A DNA stretch of 64,000 bases from MGIIb-O5 sp036154155 (GTDB taxonomy: Archaea > Thermoplasmatota > Poseidoniia > Poseidoniales > Thalassarchaeaceae). The DNA lies in assembly GCA_036154155.1 (NCBI GenBank), contig JAYZLP010000023.1:6760-70759 (forward strand), in the 5' to 3' direction. A model generated the notes under the pieces. It did no database searches. It was not told the origin of the DNA and saw only the letters and a program-made list of their open reading frames with translations. This document shows, piece by piece, positions 36,063-45,323 of this stretch. How positions within the stretch are numbered: the first letter of the stretch is position 1; every line of letters begins with the position of its first letter. The position numbers and the translations under genes were made by a program.

Positions 36063-36860
36063 TTATGGCAATATCTTCGTACCTATGGGCAATAAGCCGT
36101 CAACCACTAGGTCGACTACCCTGTCAGGTTCTCTACCGTCAATAAACCAAACATTAGGCACCTTCCGTGCGATTTCTGAAGCCCTGCGGGCCTTGAGCTC
36201 AATACCTCCAGTAACATCCTCTTCTGCGTTATGGAAAGTCTCCGCTTCTACCCCTGGCGACCAAACATCGAGTAGAGCCGCACCATGCCTCTCCGGGGGC
36301 CTATCCATCATTCCAGGTGAGTCACCGAGAAGGAAAATTGAGTATTCGACGCCAGGCACCTCAATTGATAATCTTACCATCAGATCATCACCAGAGAGTA
36401 TCCCAAACTCGGAAGGCCCAACCTTCTCTACCACATCTCCAAATGTAACCATGACTTCGTTCTGCGGAGATTCAGAAAACTCCTCCAAACTACCTGAAAA
36501 ATCAGAACCGGTTCCCATGGCCCAAACTGATGGAGGCCGTGATTTGCATTGTAGGCCTTTGCCTTCTAAGCTACTAATGACATGCCCACTCAACTCAATC
36601 ATGTCCCCACGTACTTGAATGACTGCTTCCCTCTGCCTATCGGCAATTTCCTCCTTTACGCCACTGCTGAGACCCCACTCCTTAGCTGTGAGGTGTCCAA
36701 ATGACCCAGCTCCATGAACTAAAATCACTGAATGACCCTTTTCCACCAGAACAGATACCATGGTTGTGAGAGAATCAATAACGTCCAGCTTAACCGTCTT
36801 GTGTTTGGATTTGTCAGTAATCAGGCCGCCACCCATCTTGATAACCACTGTACTGTGCAT
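36063..36860 (-). CDS. ipk: Isopentenyl phosphate kinase
   Basis: IPK phosphorylates isopentenyl phosphate to isopentenyl diphosphate, the last step of the modified archaeal mevalonate pathways. The 265-residue protein begins MHSTVVIKMGGGLITDK. It contains LVHGAGSFGH with the family's catalytic His, and later ILSGDDLMV and FLLGDSPGMMDRPP typical of amino-acid-kinase folds. The ATG at 36860 is chosen because the Lys strand should start immediately. It is directly upstream of the IDI-GGPPS fusion, so the product passes to the next enzyme. Confidence 0.92.
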   Translation of the reverse strand: MHSTVVIKMGGGLITDKSKHKTVKLDVIDSLTTMVSVLVEKGHSVILVHGAGSFGHLTAKEWGLSSGVKEEIADRQREAVIQVRGDMIELSGHVISSLEGKGLQCKSRPPSVWAMGTGSDFSGSLEEFSESPQNEVMVTFGDVVEKVGPSEFGILSGDDLMVRLSIEVPGVEYSIFLLGDSPGMMDRPPERHGAALLDVWSPGVEAETFHNAEEDVTGGIELKARRASEIARKVPNVWFIDGREPDRVVDLVVDGLLPIGTKILP

Positions 36861-36934
36861 TTGCTCGCCCGTCCGAGACAGACAAATGATTTGGGTTCTC
36901 CTACTCCTAACATACACACAGGGTTCATTTCGGT

Positions 36935-37282
36935 ATGTCCTCTCGCACCCATATGGCCGAACCGAGCGAGATGGACAATTTCCAGAGATGGCTTCAGACC
37001 CAGCTTTCTATGACCTCATCTATCGAGGATCCTGTAGACAGGGAGCGTAGACGATTACAGATAGAGTCAGCAATAAGAGAGGCTATTGCATTCAGAGAGT
37101 CGCTTAAAATTCTTGAAGAGCTAAAGGTCTCCCCTCCATTTGTGAATTCTGAGAAATCAGTTAGGAGTATCTCCGAGGCACCGTCAAACAACTCGAAGGC
37201 AGACAACACAATGTGCCCTATTTGTGACTCTGACATAGAACAGGATTTGGGTTTCTGCACTGTTTGCGGAGAGAGGAGCTAG
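36935..37282 (+). CDS. Small protein with C-terminal zinc ribbon, unknown function
   Basis: This 115-residue protein is not recognised. A helical, charged N-terminal part (about residues 10-65, RERRRLQIESAIREAIAFRE) is followed by a Ser/Asn-rich linker. A zinc ribbon CPIC...CTVCG lies at the extreme C-terminus. The ATG at 36953 is an alternative start. It is divergent from ipk, and its stop abuts the stop of kptA on the other strand. Confidence 0.6.
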   Translation: MSSRTHMAEPSEMDNFQRWLQTQLSMTSSIEDPVDRERRRLQIESAIREAIAFRESLKILEELKVSPPFVNSEKSVRSISEAPSNNSKADNTMCPICDSDIEQDLGFCTVCGERS

Positions 37283-37981
37283 TTACTCTTCTTCCCACCT
37301 GGCTCTTGCTGCTTCAAATTCAGGGTCATCATCAGCCAAGACGCTCAGATATTCACCCGATACGGAGTCCGCGAGATAAACAGTTACTCCGGCGTGCCAT
37401 ATCGTGTCTCCCGAAGCTACCATCCTTGCAGTATCAACCTCCAATAGGGTGGGGCTTGCGTGATGCACGTGACCCGCCTCAGCTGCCGCCCTTATGGTAG
37501 CAGATAGGTGAACGTGAGAACGGCCACTGGGTGATATCCCGACCTCAATCAAATTCCCCGCCTCGTCGGGGGAACACGGGTAGTATAGTAGAGGTGGAAT
37601 ATTCTCAGTAGGCAGATCCAACTCAATCTCTAGGCTGTGCCCATATGTTGCCCTCATCATATTCCCTCTGACTTCGTAGCGGCCCTTTGGATCCGTTTCC
37701 GAGATGGCTCTGAAGTGATGCGGCCTTAGCCAATGAAATCTCCTCTCATTGGACTTTTTGAATTGGTATATGATGTCCTTAACATCGATCCAGCCATTGA
37801 TGTCCATTTCTAAATCGAACTTCTCAGGTGCGTGCCTTAGGACTAATGCCAGCCTTCTCGCTATCGTGTCTCTTTCATTCCCCCTCATGATGAATTTACC
37901 TTCCGAGTTGCATGCCGGACAGAGATCGTCATCGGAGAAATATCCATGTGTGTTGCACTCCCTAATCATTGTATCAGACAT
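37283..37981 (-). CDS. kptA: RNA 2'-phosphotransferase Tpt1/KptA
   Basis: KptA removes an internal 2'-phosphate from RNA using NAD+. The 232-residue protein starts near MSDTMIRECNTHG and has an N-terminal zinc-ribbon (C..H and CPAC). LALVLRHAPEKF, RATYGHSLEI and GRSHVHLS keep the catalytic Arg, His and Arg positions. The usual YHGT NAD-binding motif reads YYPCS here. A TTG at 38041 could extend it by 20 residues. The start faces the thiolase gene, leaving about 90 bp for two promoters. Confidence 0.85.
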   Translation of the reverse strand: MSDTMIRECNTHGYFSDDDLCPACNSEGKFIMRGNERDTIARRLALVLRHAPEKFDLEMDINGWIDVKDIIYQFKKSNERRFHWLRPHHFRAISETDPKGRYEVRGNMMRATYGHSLEIELDLPTENIPPLLYYPCSPDEAGNLIEVGISPSGRSHVHLSATIRAAAEAGHVHHASPTLLEVDTARMVASGDTIWHAGVTVYLADSVSGEYLSVLADDDPEFEAARARWEEE

Positions 37982-38072
37982 TCGAGATGCAATTATTTCA
38001 AGAACCCCTCGGTCTAGATTCTCATTTTCCTCCCTACTCAACGGTTATGTCCCTGATATTATCCGCAACACC

Positions 38073-39203
38073 GTGAGAGCTGTAATTGTCGACTGGGCGA
38101 GGACCCCATTCCATCGTGCTCACAAAGGAAGCTTATCTGATATAAGGCCAGATGAGATGCTTGGGCAGGTAACTAAGTTCTTGTTGAATCGTAACAATAT
38201 AGACCCAGCCACAATCGATGACATACTCGTGGGATGTGCTTATCCCGAAGGTGAGCAGGGATACAACATTGGGCGCCTTTCAGTATTTCTAGGCGGACTT
38301 CCAAATAGTGTGCCGGGTGCTACGTTCAATAGGCTGTGTGGATCATCGATGCAAGCAATACTTACTGCAGCAGCGCATATCGAAGTTGGTTGGGGGGACT
38401 GTTTCCTCTGCTCTGGAGTGGAATCAATGAGTAGGATTCAGAGAAGAGGGTTCAATTGGAGCCCACATCCGGAATTGGAGCAGAATTACCCAGATGCATA
38501 TGTGAATATGGGCATAACTGCTGAGAACGTCGCCGAGAAGTGGAATATTTCGAGAGAAGAGCAGGAAAATTTTGCCCTTAATTCGCACATCAAGGCAAGC
38601 ACTGCACACCAATCCGGATTTTTCGATGATGAATTATGCGCGGTTGAGTCACATGATGTTGTGAGTACTGATGGATGCATCAGGCCCAATACGAGTTCAG
38701 AATCGATGTCCAAACTAAAGCCCGCATTCAGGGAAGGGGGAACTGTGACCGCCGCCACATCATCGCCCCTCACAGACGGCGCGGTTTCATTATTGGTATG
38801 TAGTGAGGAATTTGCATCGGCAAACGACCTTATTCCGCTTGCTAGGATTGTCTCAGGTGCGGTGGTAGGATGCCCTCCTGAGTTGATGGGAATAGGTCCG
38901 ATAGAGGCCACGAGAAAGGCTCTTTCCAGAGCTAAATGGGATGTTGAATCAGTGGATATTTTTGAGATCAATGAGGCTTTCTCTTCTCAAAGCATCGCTG
39001 TAATCAAGGAATTGGGTTTGGATGAATCTAAGGTGAATATTGACGGTGGGGCAATAGCAATTGGGCACCCTCTTGGTGCATCGGGCGCTCGTATTACCGG
39101 TAAGGCTGCCTCCCTCATTCAGAGAACCAACTCTCAACGTGCAGTTGCCACCATGTGCATTGGTGGTGGCATGGGTATCGCTATTGCGCTAGAGTCTCCT
39201 TGA
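38073..39203 (+). CDS. Thiolase (acetyl-CoA C-acyltransferase)
   Basis: Thiolases cleave 3-ketoacyl-CoA or condense acyl-CoAs. From the GTG at 38073 the protein has 376 residues and begins RAVIVDWARTPFHRA, the standard N-terminal strand. The nucleophilic Cys is in NRLCGSSMQAI, the His is in GGAIAIGHPLGASGAR and the second Cys is in MCIGGGMGIA. The sequence looks like the degradative, FadA-like class. The frame is open upstream to 37749, but that part is antisense to kptA. No other fatty-acid genes are adjacent. Confidence 0.9.
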   Translation: MRAVIVDWARTPFHRAHKGSLSDIRPDEMLGQVTKFLLNRNNIDPATIDDILVGCAYPEGEQGYNIGRLSVFLGGLPNSVPGATFNRLCGSSMQAILTAAAHIEVGWGDCFLCSGVESMSRIQRRGFNWSPHPELEQNYPDAYVNMGITAENVAEKWNISREEQENFALNSHIKASTAHQSGFFDDELCAVESHDVVSTDGCIRPNTSSESMSKLKPAFREGGTVTAATSSPLTDGAVSLLVCSEEFASANDLIPLARIVSGAVVGCPPELMGIGPIEATRKALSRAKWDVESVDIFEINEAFSSQSIAVIKELGLDESKVNIDGGAIAIGHPLGASGARITGKAASLIQRTNSQRAVATMCIGGGMGIAIALESP

Positions 39204-39750
39204 CTAGAAAACCATTGCAACTCGGGCACCTATCCCCCACCTTCAACTCAACAGGTATGACTGCCAGGATGCTGTGGCAGTTAGGACACGCTGCTAGAAC
39301 CTCTCCTTCATTCAGCATTCCACCTGCAATTGAGTTACTACCCGAACCAGAATACCATTGCATGAATGCCTCGCTTCTGAGGGTGCCAATTCTACGCAAT
39401 GAACTCACGCCAAGAAGGATGTATAAGGCGCCTTGGAATAATTGCCCCAACGAGAACATCACCATTCCAGAAACGATTAGAGCAAATCCACACATCAACA
39501 GGAATGACGAACCCAACCATGGACCAGGAGAGCCCTTTGATCTTAGAGACAATGCCGCCGCAACTCCGACGGGTATGGTCAATAGGCAAATAACGATAGA
39601 ACCGATTACTGGGAACGTTACCCCGTACTGGAGAAATGATATTGTCAGCAATAGTATTAGCATCGTCATAACGGAGATGAAAACCACCATATTTCTCAGC
39701 AGTCTTTCCATACTCAACGCCCTCTCCGTTCCTCCATGCATGCGACGCAC
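39181..39750 (-). CDS. Membrane protein with C-terminal zinc ribbon, unknown function
   Basis: This protein of up to 189 residues is not recognised. Four hydrophobic segments lie at about residues 20-42, 47-70, 80-100 and 105-118. A soluble C-terminal domain carries a zinc ribbon with CPNC and CPSC about 24 residues apart. ATG at 39711 (starting MERLLRNMV) is a likely alternative start. The 3' end overlaps the thiolase gene by 23 bp. The gene is divergent from coaBC. Confidence 0.65.
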   Translation of the reverse strand: MRRMHGGTERALSMERLLRNMVVFISVMTMLILLLTISFLQYGVTFPVIGSIVICLLTIPVGVAAALSLRSKGSPGPWLGSSFLLMCGFALIVSGMVMFSLGQLFQGALYILLGVSSLRRIGTLRSEAFMQWYSGSGSNSIAGGMLNEGEVLAACPNCHSILAVIPVELKVGDRCPSCNGFLVKETLAQ

Positions 39751-39778
39751 TCATGAATCACACGGCCTTGCGGTGCAT

Positions 39779-40981
39779 GTGAGCAGAGACACGGGGGTTA
39801 CAATCGCAAGTCGATGCCTCGAGGGGAGAAGAATCCTTCTGGCGGTTACTGGGGGCATTGCAGCTGTGGAGTCAGTGAAATTGGCGAGGGAGATAAGGAG
39901 GCATGGCGCCGATGTTTCGCCCATGATGTCTACAGACGCAACTAGGGTGATTTCACCATTGGCCCTGTCATGGGGTTCTGGTGTTGACGTGATTACAAAA
40001 TGGGAGCCATCGATGTCTCAGTTGGGAAGCTTTGACGCCATATTAGTGGCGCCCGCTACAAGGAACACCATAGCCAAGCATATTCACGGAATTATGGACT
40101 CACCAATAATGATGGCGCTGGCTGCATCACGCGGCAATAATACCCCGATACTGTTCGTACCGTCCATGCACAAAGATCTGTTCGATGACCCAGTGACAGA
40201 GGAGCTTCTTTCGGCAGTTGCAGACTCAGGAGCTAGTGTCATTGTCGATGAACAATCGGAGGGAAGGAGGAAACAACCAGACCCAGTCTCGATTGTGGCC
40301 GAATTGTGCCACATGTGTAATTCATCTCTTCCCGCAAGACGAAAAGTTGCAATCACATTGGGTGCAAATAGGGCCCCGATTGACTCAGTCAGGGCAATTC
40401 AAAACGCCTCTTCTGGTAGAACTGGTTGGGCCATTGCTGAACATCTTCATAGGATGGGCCATAGTGTAGTCTGTATCGCAGGAAAAACTTCCGTCCGTCC
40501 AACCTTCAAGATGCCAGATGTCCGTGTCGACGGAACTCCTCAGGGGATGCTCACAATAGCCAGAGATGTTGCTTCGGGCGACCCTAAGCCTGATGTCTGG
40601 ATTCATGCCGCCGCCGTCCTTGACTATTTTCAGGAGCCAATCAAAGGTAAGAGGCCCAGTGGAAGCGGCAATTGGACTCTCGAACTAATTGAGGGTCCGA
40701 AACACATTTCAGAACTTTCAGAATTGACTACAGGCTCCTTTAGGATAGGATTCAAACTAGAGGTCAACTCTTCTGAAGAAGATTTAGTTAACAGGTCTCT
40801 GGAGCAGATATCCAGATACGGTATCGATGCTGTCGTGGCAAATAACTTGGATGATCTGAGCAGTGATAAGAAACCTAGGTGCCGCATTGTCATGCCTGAT
40901 GGCAATTTCATTGTAATAGAAGATGAGATGTCTATGTGCGATTCTATTGAGTCCCTAGTTTCGCAACATAAGCTAGAATAG
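39779..40981 (+). CDS. coaBC: Phosphopantothenoylcysteine synthetase/decarboxylase CoaBC
   Basis: CoaBC performs two steps of coenzyme A synthesis: joining cysteine to 4'-phosphopantothenate, then FMN-dependent decarboxylation. The CoaC flavoprotein half starts RRILLAVTGGIAAVESVKLA, and the CoaB half starts VAITLGANRAPIDSVRAIQN (about residue 180) with SSGRTGWAIAEHL. The GTG at 39779 gives 400 residues, a typical length; GTG at 39773 or ATG at 39740 are alternatives. The CoaB entry strand reads GANRAPID, whereas TAGPT.EPID is usual in bacteria. Confidence 0.9.
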   Translation: MSRDTGVTIASRCLEGRRILLAVTGGIAAVESVKLAREIRRHGADVSPMMSTDATRVISPLALSWGSGVDVITKWEPSMSQLGSFDAILVAPATRNTIAKHIHGIMDSPIMMALAASRGNNTPILFVPSMHKDLFDDPVTEELLSAVADSGASVIVDEQSEGRRKQPDPVSIVAELCHMCNSSLPARRKVAITLGANRAPIDSVRAIQNASSGRTGWAIAEHLHRMGHSVVCIAGKTSVRPTFKMPDVRVDGTPQGMLTIARDVASGDPKPDVWIHAAAVLDYFQEPIKGKRPSGSGNWTLELIEGPKHISELSELTTGSFRIGFKLEVNSSEEDLVNRSLEQISRYGIDAVVANNLDDLSSDKKPRCRIVMPDGNFIVIEDEMSMCDSIESLVSQHKLE

Positions 40982-41021
40982 TTGCGAATAATTCAAGCCA
41001 CGGTCATTCCGGGTTCGTACC

Positions 41022-42542
41022 ATGACAGGGCATGGCAAGGCCAAGAGGGGCATCCCCTCCAAGTCTGACTTCAATTCCTGGTATCCCTCAATTGTCGAGA
41101 TTGCCGACCTAGTCGACAAGAGATATCCAATCAAGGGAATGGATGTATGGAAGCCATACGGTCTATCGGCAATGACGTTGATTGACGGCCTTGCTAGGCA
41201 GCAGATGTCCAAGACAGGCCACTCTGAGTATAGGTTCCCCCTACTAGTTCCCGAGGATTTACTGGAGAGGGAAAATAAACTCGTTTCCCGCCTGAAGGCT
41301 GCCAGGGCTGCTGGGGTGGACCCCTCGGAACTAAGGATCGAGGAGGAGGACTCGGGGTTCAAGAAAGAGGTCTATTGGGTAACGCATGGCGGTGAAAACG
41401 AACTCGATATCCCCATGTTCCTCAGGCCAACGTCAGAGACACCAATGTATACCATGTTCTCCTTATGGGTCAGGAGTCATGCTGACCTACCTCTGAAAAC
41501 ATTCCAGATTGTTAACACATTCAGATATGAGACAAAGCAGACCCGATCGTTCATCAGGGTCAGGGAGATACATTTCTTCGAAGCTCATACGGTTCATGCA
41601 ACCGAGGATGATGCCACTGAACAAATCAATGAGGATGCAGAGATGGTTCAGAGCATACTGCATGACCTCTGCCTTCCAAGCATAGTGTCAAAGAGGCCTG
41701 TCTGGGACACATTCCCAGGGGCCTGGTACACTATGGCGGCAGATGTTGTAATGCCTAACGGCAGGACACTGCAAGTAGCAACATATCACCACTATAGGGA
41801 CCAATGGGCAGGAGCGTTCGACCTCTCGTACGAGGATTCGGATGGAAACACCCAACTCTGCCATCAGACAACATTTGGAATGTCAGAGAGGTTGCTTGGC
41901 TCGGTCGTTGGGATGCATGGGGACGATCAGGGACTAATCATGCCCCCTGCGATTGCCCCCTTCCAGGTTGTTTTGTTTCCAGTAGCAGCTCATGTAAATG
42001 AGAATGTTATGCCTGCAATAAAGGACCTGGCAGAATCACTTAGGTCATCAGGATATAGGGTAAAATTGGATGATCGTGATGTCAGACCAGGAGTTAAGCA
42101 CTACGACTGGGAAATCAAGGGAGCCCCTATACGACTAGAGCTAGGCCCTAGGGACCTAGAGTCCGGTAATTGCGTACTCTCATTACGCACCGGGGGAAAG
42201 GAGGAGGTCTCGATCGAAGGCATTTCTGAAACGATTAGAAACAGACTCGACACAATTTCCGATGAACTCAGGAGCAGGTCCTCTGTACATATTGAATCCT
42301 TAATTCGTCCGTTTCCCGGTGTAGTTCCTACTGGCGACAAGTGGGAGCTCGCGGGGGAAATCGAAGATGGTGTAATCTACGAAATCGCCTTTGACGGAAA
42401 CGACTCTGACGCCGAGGTTCTCGAGAAACTCACAGGTCTGGCAATATTGGGCGATTGTGACGAGCCTTACTCCGAACCCAAGCCATGCGTTGTAACTGGT
42501 AGGATGACTACTAGGAAGCAGCACCTTGCTAGGATGTACTGA
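41022..42542 (+). CDS. proS: Prolyl-tRNA synthetase (archaeal/eukaryotic type)
   Basis: ProS charges tRNA-Pro. The 506-residue class II enzyme lacks the bacterial editing insertion. Motif 2 and its surroundings are visible (LRPTSETPMYTMFSLW, NTFRYETKQTRSFIRVREI, FFEAHTVHAT), and LPLK is typical. The C-terminal zinc-type domain ends in TTRKQHLARMY; the terminal Tyr is a hallmark of this type. Its stop abuts the stop of the next, convergent gene. Confidence 0.95.
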   Translation: MTGHGKAKRGIPSKSDFNSWYPSIVEIADLVDKRYPIKGMDVWKPYGLSAMTLIDGLARQQMSKTGHSEYRFPLLVPEDLLERENKLVSRLKAARAAGVDPSELRIEEEDSGFKKEVYWVTHGGENELDIPMFLRPTSETPMYTMFSLWVRSHADLPLKTFQIVNTFRYETKQTRSFIRVREIHFFEAHTVHATEDDATEQINEDAEMVQSILHDLCLPSIVSKRPVWDTFPGAWYTMAADVVMPNGRTLQVATYHHYRDQWAGAFDLSYEDSDGNTQLCHQTTFGMSERLLGSVVGMHGDDQGLIMPPAIAPFQVVLFPVAAHVNENVMPAIKDLAESLRSSGYRVKLDDRDVRPGVKHYDWEIKGAPIRLELGPRDLESGNCVLSLRTGGKEEVSIEGISETIRNRLDTISDELRSRSSVHIESLIRPFPGVVPTGDKWELAGEIEDGVIYEIAFDGNDSDAEVLEKLTGLAILGDCDEPYSEPKPCVVTGRMTTRKQHLARMY

Positions 42543-43385
42543 TCATCTCTTCCTTAGCATCAGGCGCATTGTTACCAAGCTGAATAGCATCATTAGAGCA
42601 CCATCGATAACACCGCCAGTTCCCGCTTGACCCCATGAATCAAGATTGTTATACTCAGGCAATTCGGACCATAGCAATCTAGTGTTTTCATCACAATTGG
42701 GAGTCGAATCCGACATCTTAGCCAATACGCTCAAGCCTCCCACAGTGCCATTGCTGTATGCGACAGGCTCCCCTTCCAGACTCAGTATTGAGAGGTATGT
42801 GTAAGGGGGCGTTGTAACCATCCAGTTTTCAGTCTGGATCCTCACTGTCTCACCTGCGGTCCAGGCGGATCCACCTTCGTCAACAACTTCATTTGAGCCA
42901 TTTTCTGATATGACCCATGAAATGCTGTAGTTTGATGAAATGTTCATCCCCGTAACGGTCCATGAGATCAATAGATTTCCGTCATTAACCGTGGCCGAAG
43001 ATGAGTAAGCCAGTTCCTTCGGACCTACTTCGTCCTCACATAGTGGGACATAGCTACCAATGCCTATCGCTACATTTGATGCCACTATGGAGAGGCAGAG
43101 CAGACTAACCACGATTGAGAAAACTGGCCTTCTAGGCGTCATCACTCCACCCGAATCTCCCTCATCGTCCGACTCTTCGCTTTCGGGTATCTCCACTCCG
43201 CCATTGCCGTTTGATACAGAAATCCCATGCGCCTTTGGTTTGACCGGCTTATTGACGCCCATCTCTTCTAGAGCATCCCTCCCGTATATCCTCTCAGCCA
43301 TAGAATAGAGCCCTGGGTCGCCCTCAATCTCGGAAGGATCGATAGATCCGTCAAGAAGGCCTTTGAGCCTCTCCGAGTCACTCAT
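42543..43385 (-). CDS. Membrane-anchored protein with extracytoplasmic domain and C-terminal hydrophobic tail
   Basis: This 280-residue protein is not recognised. Residues about 1-90 are charged and acidic and probably cytoplasmic, including ESEESDDEGDSGG. A membrane helix lies at about 95-117. An extracytoplasmic region of about 130 residues follows, rich in Ser, Thr, Asn and Trp with many N-x-S/T sites (NISSNYS, NGSNE, NGTVGG) and an Ig-like strand pattern. The C-terminus is a second hydrophobic helix ending MRLMLRKR. The tail resembles a sorting signal or a second anchor. The ATG at 43385 is preferred over the frame start at 43406. Confidence 0.65.
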   Translation of the reverse strand: MSDSERLKGLLDGSIDPSEIEGDPGLYSMAERIYGRDALEEMGVNKPVKPKAHGISVSNGNGGVEIPESEESDDEGDSGGVMTPRRPVFSIVVSLLCLSIVASNVAIGIGSYVPLCEDEVGPKELAYSSSATVNDGNLLISWTVTGMNISSNYSISWVISENGSNEVVDEGGSAWTAGETVRIQTENWMVTTPPYTYLSILSLEGEPVAYSNGTVGGLSVLAKMSDSTPNCDENTRLLWSELPEYNNLDSWGQAGTGGVIDGALMMLFSLVTMRLMLRKR

Positions 43386-43448
43386 ATTGTGCGCCCCACT
43401 ATGCATACTTCATCAATCAAACGCTAGCATGACCGAAATCGAGTCATT

Positions 43449-44396
43449 TCAGACACTGTTGATGATGTCGCGAGCTTGTGCGGCAATCTCGTTCCTAGTT
43501 AGGCCCATGTGGTGCATTAGTTCGGAGCTCCCCCCACTCTCCCCAAATCTGTCATCTACTCCAACCATTCGAAGTGGGAAGCCTCCCTTGGTTGAAAGGT
43601 ACTCAGCAACAGCACCGCCGAGACCGCCGATAACTGAATGGTCCTCTGCAGTGACAATACCGAGACAATTTTCCCTGACATCATCCAGTAATCCCGTATC
43701 CAGTGGCTTAATCGTGTGCATATCAATTACACGAGCACTGATCCCCTCTCCCTCAAGTAATTCCGCTGCCTCCATTGCCTCTGAAACCATAACCCCGCAA
43801 GCTACTATGGCAATATCCCCACCTTCTCTTAGTAGCGACCCCTTGCCAATCTCTAGTGTTTTGACCGTTTCAGAGTCATACATTCTCGGGGTCTTATTTC
43901 TAGCGGTTCTAGTGTATGAAGCATTACTATGCTCTAGAAGTTGTACGGTGAGCTCCTCTGCTGATAGGTCATCACAGGGAGTGATGACGGTCAGTCCGGG
44001 GATCGTCCTGTAAATTGCTAGGTCCTCTATGGATTGAGCACTACTCCCGTCGGTTCCGGTATGTATCCCACCATGGCTTCCGCATATGTGTACGGCTAGC
44101 CCCGGTCTGGATATGCCGTTCCTGACTTGTTCAAATGCGCGCTCAGTGAAAATGGCAAAGGTGCTAGCAAATGGAACCTTGCCAGATGATGCCATGCCTG
44201 CTGCAACCAGCATCATGTTTTGTTCCGCGATTCCGAGGGAGACAGTTCTTTCAGGATGTTCGGCTCTGAATAGGCAGGATTTGGTAGATTTACCAAGATC
44301 AGCCTCAAGGACGACTACTCTGGGGTCAGCGGACAGCCTCAGGAGTGCGGAGCCGTACCCGTCCCTGGATGCACCTCCCGTGGACGGAGCACTCAT
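43449..44396 (-). CDS. tktB: Transketolase, C-terminal subunit
   Basis: This is the pyrimidine-binding half of a split transketolase, 315 residues. SLGIAEQNMMLVAAGMA carries the Glu that activates thiamine, and CGSHGGIHTGTDGSSAQSIEDLA is the conserved loop. The C-terminal domain has DMHTIKPLD and the AEDHSVIGGLGGAVAE block. Its ATG overlaps the stop of the N-terminal subunit by 4 nt (ATGA). The pair interconverts pentose, sedoheptulose and triose phosphates. Confidence 0.93.
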   Translation of the reverse strand: MSAPSTGGASRDGYGSALLRLSADPRVVVLEADLGKSTKSCLFRAEHPERTVSLGIAEQNMMLVAAGMASSGKVPFASTFAIFTERAFEQVRNGISRPGLAVHICGSHGGIHTGTDGSSAQSIEDLAIYRTIPGLTVITPCDDLSAEELTVQLLEHSNASYTRTARNKTPRMYDSETVKTLEIGKGSLLREGGDIAIVACGVMVSEAMEAAELLEGEGISARVIDMHTIKPLDTGLLDDVRENCLGIVTAEDHSVIGGLGGAVAEYLSTKGGFPLRMVGVDDRFGESGGSSELMHHMGLTRNEIAAQARDIINSV

Positions 44397-45229
44397 GATA
44401 GCTCCTCCAATGCCTTTTCCAACTCCTCGTCATTGGGAGCTTTCCCATGGAATGATGGATTATCCTCCATGAATGAAACGCCCTTGCCCTTTACAGTGTG
44501 AGCAACAATAGCTGATGGCCCGGTGTGCGTATTGGATGCCCACTCCAAGGCCTGGACAATTTCCCCCATATCATGGCCATCAATTTCCCTGACATTCCAT
44601 CCGAAGGCCTCAATCTTTGACGCTACATCGCCGACTTCCATCTGTACATTTACAAAGTCATCATTCTGGATCCTATTCCTGTCCACAATCAGCTTCAATC
44701 CTGATACACCATGGAAGTCGGCTGCCATCATAGCCTCCCATATCTGCCCCTCCTGTATCTCACCATCGCCTACCATGACCCACGTCTCTCTATTGCTAGA
44801 GTCCATCCTAGCAGCCAACGCGCATCCAAGGCCGAATGACAGACCCATGCCTAAGCTTCCAGCGGAGAAATCTACACCATCCGTCCACTTCATGTCTACA
44901 TGCCCTTGACAAACAGAGCCAAGTGTCCTGAAGGTAGACAGGTCATTCTCGTTCAGAAATCCCATTTCGTGCAGTATGGAGTAAACGGCAGGACTTGCGT
45001 GTCCCTTGCTCATTACGAAACGGTCCCTATCTTCCCAATCCGGTTCGCTGGTCTTGAACCTTAGTCGTGTACCGTACAGTGCAGCAATAATGTCAATCGC
45101 CGAGAGCGATCCCCCTGGATGCCCCGCACCGGCATTATGAATCATTTTGACTATGTGCTTCCTGCAGTCGTTTGACAGTTCTTCCAGCTCGGGGATTGAC
45201 AGGTTCCGGCGCCCGGCATCCCCTCCCAT
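44393..45229 (-). CDS. tktA: Transketolase, N-terminal (TPP-binding) subunit
   Basis: The 278-residue protein starts MGGDAGRRNLSIPELEEL. It has IHNAGAGHPGGSLSAIDI and the TPP/metal motif GDGEIQEGQIWEAM..., ending with DRNRIQND. A two-gene transketolase is common in archaea. An ATG upstream of 45229 was not found in a better context; the frame remains open to 45277. Sedoheptulose-7-phosphate made by this enzyme is the substrate of the GmhA-like isomerase at 16972-17541. Confidence 0.93.
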   Translation of the reverse strand: MGGDAGRRNLSIPELEELSNDCRKHIVKMIHNAGAGHPGGSLSAIDIIAALYGTRLRFKTSEPDWEDRDRFVMSKGHASPAVYSILHEMGFLNENDLSTFRTLGSVCQGHVDMKWTDGVDFSAGSLGMGLSFGLGCALAARMDSSNRETWVMVGDGEIQEGQIWEAMMAADFHGVSGLKLIVDRNRIQNDDFVNVQMEVGDVASKIEAFGWNVREIDGHDMGEIVQALEWASNTHTGPSAIVAHTVKGKGVSFMEDNPSFHGKAPNDEELEKALEELS

Positions 45230-45323
45230 GATACTCCTACTGAATCTAACTAATGATGATTTCCGGACACGGAACACTCCTTGTCAGACAATTCTTATCA
45301 CATGCCTCTAGGTGTCAATACAC

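Noticed and set aside
37749..38072. Upstream extension of the thiolase frame
   Set aside because: It is antisense to kptA, whose motifs are clear; thiolase proteins start at the RAVIVDWARTPF strand.
39155..39772. Upstream extension of the coaBC frame
   Set aside because: It is antisense to the zinc-ribbon membrane protein and has no family similarity; CoaC starts near RRILLAVTGG.
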